13,218 nt of DNA from the NCBI GenBank assembly GCA_913060595.1, contig CAJXSA010000064.1:1-13218 (forward strand), in the 5' to 3' direction. Position 1 is the first letter of the stretch, and the number at the start of each line of letters is the position of its first letter. Under the pieces are notes generated by a model, which ran no database searches, was not told the origin of the DNA, and saw only the letters and a list, made by a program, of their open reading frames with translations. The stretch is from an uncultured Ignavibacteria bacterium. GTDB taxonomy: Bacteria > Bacteroidota > Ignavibacteria > SZUA-365. The translations under genes were made by a program, and so were the position numbers. Below are positions 12,579 through 13,218 of this stretch, piece by piece.

Positions 12579-13218
12579 ATGAAGGCATTCACGTTTGCGC
12601 ATCGAATCGGCGTCGTCAGCGCCGGCCTCCTTTTCATCATTGCAGCCGCCTGCGTGCCCGGCACGCTGCGGGCGCAGGACAAAACGGACGTTGTTGCGGA
12701 AATCGGCGATTATGAATTGACCCTGGGGGAATACGAGGAGCAGTTCATACGGAATAACGGCGGTGAAATCGTCGCACAGCGATCCTCGCAGGAGGAGCGC
12801 AGGGAGTTTCTCGATCTGCTGATCAAGTATCGCCTGAAGGTGCTCGAAGCCCGCGACCGGGGATTTGACGAGGACAATGAAATACAGCAGGAACTCGAGG
12901 AGTACCGCAACAGTCTCGCGGTGCCGTACCTGACGGAACGCGCGCTGATCGATCCGGCGATAAAGGACCTGTACGATAAGCGAAAAGAGGAAGTGCGCGC
13001 GGCGCATATTCTCATCCGCATCGAAAACGACAGCCTTGGCCGTCCCGACAGCCTCGCCGCCAAGCGCCGCGCCCTGGATGTCCTCAACCAGGCCAAATCC
13101 GGTGTGCCCTTCGATTCTCTCGTCCGCACGTATTCCGACGACAAGGGGACGATTCCCCGCGGCGGCGACCTGCTGTGGTTCACCGCAGGCATGACGGTTC
13201 CGGCATTCGACGATGCGG
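12579..13218 (+). CDS. Periplasmic PpiC/parvulin-type peptidyl-prolyl isomerase, N-terminal part
   Basis: 213 codons from ATG 12579 to the window edge, so the C-terminus is missing. The signal peptide covers about residues 1-32 (hydrophobic GVVSAGLLFIIAAACVPG, likely cleavage at LRA/QD); Cys25 might instead be a lipidation site but lies in a poor lipobox. Residues about 36-135 form the helical SurA-N/PpiC-N-like chaperone region (VVAEIGDYELTLGEYEEQF, then EFLDLLIKYRLKVLEAR). From about 138 the parvulin domain begins: VRAAHILIR, AKRRALDVLNQAKSGVPFDSLVRTYSDD and RGGDLLWFTAGMTVPAFDDA, all typical. The family assists folding of exported and outer-membrane proteins. No Shine-Dalgarno precedes the ATG. 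A TTGATC (12543-12548)/GATAAC (12567-12572) pair could be a promoter, but it would start transcription almost at the ATG. Confidence 0.9.
   Translation, partial: MKAFTFAHRIGVVSAGLLFIIAAACVPGTLRAQDKTDVVAEIGDYELTLGEYEEQFIRNNGGEIVAQRSSQEERREFLDLLIKYRLKVLEARDRGFDEDNEIQQELEEYRNSLAVPYLTERALIDPAIKDLYDKRKEEVRAAHILIRIENDSLGRPDSLAAKRRALDVLNQAKSGVPFDSLVRTYSDDKGTIPRGGDLLWFTAGMTVPAFDDA

Overview
This 13.2 kb window looks like ordinary chromosome from a GC-rich, double-membrane bacterium. The gene set (a large secreted beta-helix protein, several lipoproteins, secreted S9 and M14 peptidases, a UvrB whose tail resembles those of the Bacteroidota/Chlorobiota group) suggests the FCB superphylum, perhaps an Ignavibacteria- or Kapabacteria-like lineage. 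That placement is inferred from protein style only. There is no plasmid, phage, transposase or CRISPR locus.

Layout, left to right: the N-terminal 437 codons of a secreted CARDB/beta-helix protein (minus, running off the left edge) with a good sigma70-type promoter and a leader of about 230 nt; uvrB (plus); an S9 prolyl-oligopeptidase-family peptidase and an M14 zinc carboxypeptidase (both minus, convergent to uvrB); tRNA-Val(UAC); a lipoprotein; a Bax-inhibitor-1/YccA-type membrane protein; a small EthD-like protein; rdgB with a lipoprotein gene 10 bp downstream; and the start of a periplasmic parvulin-type peptidyl-prolyl isomerase cut by the right edge. The genes fall into three themes: DNA and nucleotide quality control (uvrB, rdgB), extracytoplasmic proteolysis and folding (S9, M14, PpiC), and envelope proteins. 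Nothing shows that they form one pathway.

The most striking content lies between the genes. Five intergenic stretches (about 1620-1975, 4046-4234, 6267-6542, 10202-10447, 12265-12499) are packed with short hairpins, about 42 by hand count. Each has a 6-9 bp stem whose sequence differs from unit to unit while the pairing is kept, and the units are joined by a near-constant linker (AAATAC in some arrays, a CGCGTG-like linker in others). Loops are nearly always GNA or GNNA closed by C-G when read on one strand, and TNC or TNNC on the other. In every array the TNC-type hairpins are on the left and the GNA-type on the right, meeting at a centre that is itself palindromic in two arrays. GNA, GNNA and GNAB loops closed by C-G are known as exceptionally stable DNA (not RNA) hairpin loops, so these arrays look selected, or generated, as foldable single-stranded DNA. 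I do not recognise the family. It is the best candidate here for something undescribed.

A second point is UvrB: helicase motif VI, normally GRAAR, reads GCTAR, so a conserved arginine is replaced by cysteine in an otherwise canonical protein.
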